A stretch of DNA of 15,484 nt from NCBI GenBank assembly GCA_030832135.1, contig JAURJS010000078.1, forward strand, positions 1-15,484, written 5' to 3'. The notes under the pieces are model-generated. The model did no database searches and was not told where the DNA came from. It saw only the letters and a program-made list of their open reading frames with translations. Made by a program: the position numbers and the translations under genes. This DNA comes from Candidatus Planktophila sp. Its GTDB lineage: Bacteria; Actinomycetota; Actinomycetes; Nanopelagicales; Nanopelagicaceae. Shown here in pieces: positions 14,311 to 15,484 of the stretch (position 1 is the stretch's first letter; each line of letters begins with the position of its first letter).

Positions 14311-15084
14311 TTACTTAACGGCGAAGGTAACTGAGACTGTTGAGGTGACAGTCTTCTCAATGCTTGAGGTGTCATATGCGCCGCCATCAGATGTCATTGT
14401 GGAATCTGGTGTCGTAACCTGGAAAACTCCAGCGCGGACAGATTGAACTGATCCAACGCTTCCACCGACAGCCTTTGTAATGGCCTCTGCACGAATCTTT
14501 GCATCCTTCATCGCCTCTTCAAGAAGTTTTGGACGAAGAGATGGAAGTGTTGAGATGTAGTACTGAGGACCATAGTTATTAACGCTCACTCCGGTCTGCA
14601 ATAGAGATCCGATTCCTTGCGCTAACTTTGCAATAAGTTCAACATCTTTTGAACGAACAACAACATCACGATTAGCGCGGTAGTTCAGGATTCGCCCGGT
14701 GCTATTGCCGTTCTGCCACTCTTCATTGGCATATGTTGAGACAGAACCTAGAGTGATATCTCCGGCAGGAATTCCGCCATCGGTTAAATATTTTGAAACG
14801 GAGATGACATCTGTGCCAACCTTTGTCACTGCAGCTTCAACGGTAGGACGGGTCAATGAAACATTGAGTGTCCATACTGCGTTATCTGCTGTGGCTGAGG
14901 TCTTTGCAGAACCCGTGACTGTAATTCCATTTGTTGTGCGGGAGGCAAAACCAGATCCCACCTTGGTTAAACCAAAGCCGAGTGAGAGCGCCAGAATTGC
15001 TGCCGCCACAATAAAGGCGACCGCCTTGCGGCGTTCGATCTGGATAATGGGGCTATTTTCTGGGTTAAAGTCATTTGTGCTCAT
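14311..15084 (-). CDS. SIMPL-domain (DUF541) membrane-anchored protein
   Basis: The 257-residue protein has a short charged N-terminus (ending IERRK), one hydrophobic segment at about 21-41 (AVAFIVAAAILALSLGFGL) with a positive inside flank, then an extracytoplasmic SIMPL domain. Family marks are ITVTGSAKTSATADNAVWTLNVS early in the domain (named here as a region, 54-76), ISVSKYLTDGGIPAGDI and an extended C-terminal helix LEEAMKDAKIRAEAITKAVGG with VTVSFAVK-like strands at the end. SIMPL proteins are found in many bacteria and their biochemical role is not well defined. The gene heads a two-gene unit with the ROK kinase (6-nt gap) and has a leaderless-type promoter. No link to sugar metabolism follows from its sequence. 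Confidence 0.85.
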   Translation of the reverse strand: MSTNDFNPENSPIIQIERRKAVAFIVAAAILALSLGFGLTKVGSGFASRTTNGITVTGSAKTSATADNAVWTLNVSLTRPTVEAAVTKVGTDVISVSKYLTDGGIPAGDITLGSVSTYANEEWQNGNSTGRILNYRANRDVVVRSKDVELIAKLAQGIGSLLQTGVSVNNYGPQYYISTLPSLRPKLLEEAMKDAKIRAEAITKAVGGSVGSVQSVRAGVFQVTTPDSTMTSDGGAYDTSSIEKTVTSTVSVTFAVK

Positions 15085-15091
15085 GTAATGC

Positions 15092-15097
15092 AGTCTA
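15092..15097 (-). promoter_or_regulatory. Putative -10 element of a leaderless promoter for the SIMPL gene
   Basis: The minus strand reads TAGACT, followed by exactly 7 nt and then the ATG at 15084-15082. There is no Shine-Dalgarno sequence, so transcription likely starts at the start codon. No clear -35 is seen. Confidence 0.5.
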
Positions 15098-15224
15098 ATA
15101 CTGGTAGGTATCCCGCTCCTAGCGCTCCACTCACGCTCATCTGACCTGCATGAGGAAGTGAATATTTTTCAAATGTGGAATAGGCAATAGATGGATGCTC
15201 TAGTACCCTTATCCCTAGTCGGAC

Positions 15225-15267
15225 GCTTAAATCAGTACCCGTTTGTTAAGGCTTAAATCTTTACTCG
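15225..15267 (+). repeat. Imperfect 17-bp direct repeat before the cold-shock gene
   Basis: GCTTAAATCAGTACCCG (15225-15241) and GCTTAAATCTTTACTCG (15251-15267) match at 14 of 17 positions, including the first nine, with a 26-bp period. They lie 80 to 120 nt before the start codon, where promoter or operator sequences are expected. Confidence 0.6.
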
Positions 15268-15328
15268 GTATGGCTGTAGGCAAGATGAAGACTGGCGAAA
15301 GAGATAACTCGCTTCGCCCCACATATCG

Positions 15329-15333
15329 AAGGA
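15329..15333 (+). promoter_or_regulatory. Ribosome binding site of the cold-shock gene
   Basis: AAGGA lies 10 nt before the ATG at 15344. The spacing is slightly long but acceptable, and it supports this start, which gives the conserved MATGTVKWF beginning. Confidence 0.65.
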
Positions 15334-15343
15334 TAAGAAATAA

Positions 15344-15484
15344 ATGGCAACAGGTACAGTTAAGTGGTTCAACTCTGAAAAGGGATTCGGATTCATTGCA
15401 GTTGATGGCGGAGGACAGGACGTTTTCGTTCACTACTCAGCAATCCAGGGTAATGGTTACAAGAGCCTTGAAGAGGGTCAGGCA
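15344..15484 (+). CDS. cspA: Cold-shock protein of the CspA family, N-terminal part (cut by window edge)
   Basis: Cold-shock proteins are small OB-fold RNA chaperones that bind single-stranded RNA and DNA. The 47 visible residues begin [18 protein letters not shown] and hold both nucleic-acid-binding motifs, RNP1 (KGFGFI, 13-18) and RNP2 (VFVHY, 27-31). The family is about 65-70 residues, so roughly two thirds is present. The gene is divergent from the SIMPL gene and has a long A/T-rich leader with direct repeats. Whether it is cold-induced or constitutive cannot be judged from the sequence. Confidence 0.95.
   Translation, partial: MATGTVKWFNSEKGFGFIAVDGGGQDVFVHYSAIQGNGYKSLEEGQA

Larger units (their letters stand above)
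15085..15343. other. Divergent intergenic region between the SIMPL gene and the cold-shock gene
   Basis: This 259-bp stretch is the longest gene-free part of the window. At its left end is the minus-strand promoter of the SIMPL gene. The middle has a reversed copy of GGGTACTAG (15200-15208), the core of the fab-cluster element. The part nearest the cold-shock gene has a 17-bp direct repeat and two AGTACCC boxes (15202-15208, 15234-15240) set 32 bp apart. A long structured leader is usual for cold-shock genes, but no RNA thermoswitch could be drawn with confidence by eye. Confidence 0.5.

Noticed and set aside
15270..15484. Open frame from ATG at 15270 running through the cold-shock gene in another frame
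   Set aside because: It overlaps a firmly identified csp gene, lacks a ribosome binding site and encodes nothing recognisable.
1..15484. Signs of CRISPR arrays, tRNA or rRNA genes, insertion sequences or prophage
   Set aside because: No regular spaced repeats, cloverleaf sequences, transposase motifs or terminal inverted repeats were seen; nearly all the DNA is accounted for by housekeeping genes.

Overview
The window is chromosomal DNA from an actinobacterium of moderate GC (roughly half G+C by eye). Three things point there: the gene order etfB-etfA-cysteine desulfurase-mnmA, known from mycobacteria; a discrete type II fatty-acid cluster fabD-fabH-acpP-fabF followed by an acyl-CoA carboxylase beta subunit, as in the mycobacterial kas/accD6 operon; and glycosyltransferases resembling the mycobacterial MgtA and PimC mannosyltransferases. 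Very short spacers, ATGA stop/start overlaps and moderate GC would suit a streamlined aquatic actinobacterium such as the freshwater acI lineage (Nanopelagicales). That assignment is an inference.

Layout. (1) 1-3031, minus strand: etfB and etfA (electron-transfer flavoprotein), then a cysteine desulfurase and the 5' end of mnmA (tRNA 2-thiouridylase), joined by ATGA overlaps or a 28-nt gap. (2) 3172-6397, plus strand: two GT4 glycosyltransferases and a cytoplasmic SGNH hydrolase, packed as one unit. The hydrolase frame runs 127 bp into glgX (glycogen debranching enzyme, 6271-8385). (3) 8445-13402, plus strand: fabD, fabH, acpP, fabF and the carboxyltransferase beta subunit. (4) 13405-15084, minus strand: a membrane-anchored SIMPL-domain protein, then a ROK-family sugar kinase. 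This pair converges on the carboxyltransferase gene with only 2 bp between stop codons. (5) From 15344, plus strand: the start of a cold-shock protein gene, cut by the window end.

How the genes work together. The desulfurase can supply sulfur to MnmA. The carboxyltransferase plausibly makes malonyl-CoA, FabD loads it onto AcpP, and FabH and FabF condense it into fatty acids. The MgtA/PimC-like pair plus the SGNH enzyme looks like a glycolipid or glycan assembly or remodelling unit whose product cannot be read from sequence. GlgX trims glycogen.

Regulation visible in the sequence. Four genes (etfB, fabD, the carboxyltransferase, SIMPL) have a -10-like hexamer ending 6-7 nt before the start codon, the layout of leaderless transcripts. 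The regions before fabD and acpP share a conserved multi-block element that may be a fatty-acid-synthesis operator. The region before the cold-shock gene carries a 17-bp direct repeat. No RNA genes, mobile elements, CRISPR arrays or prophage traces were seen, and no gene-free stretch exceeds 300 bases (the longest is 15085-15343).
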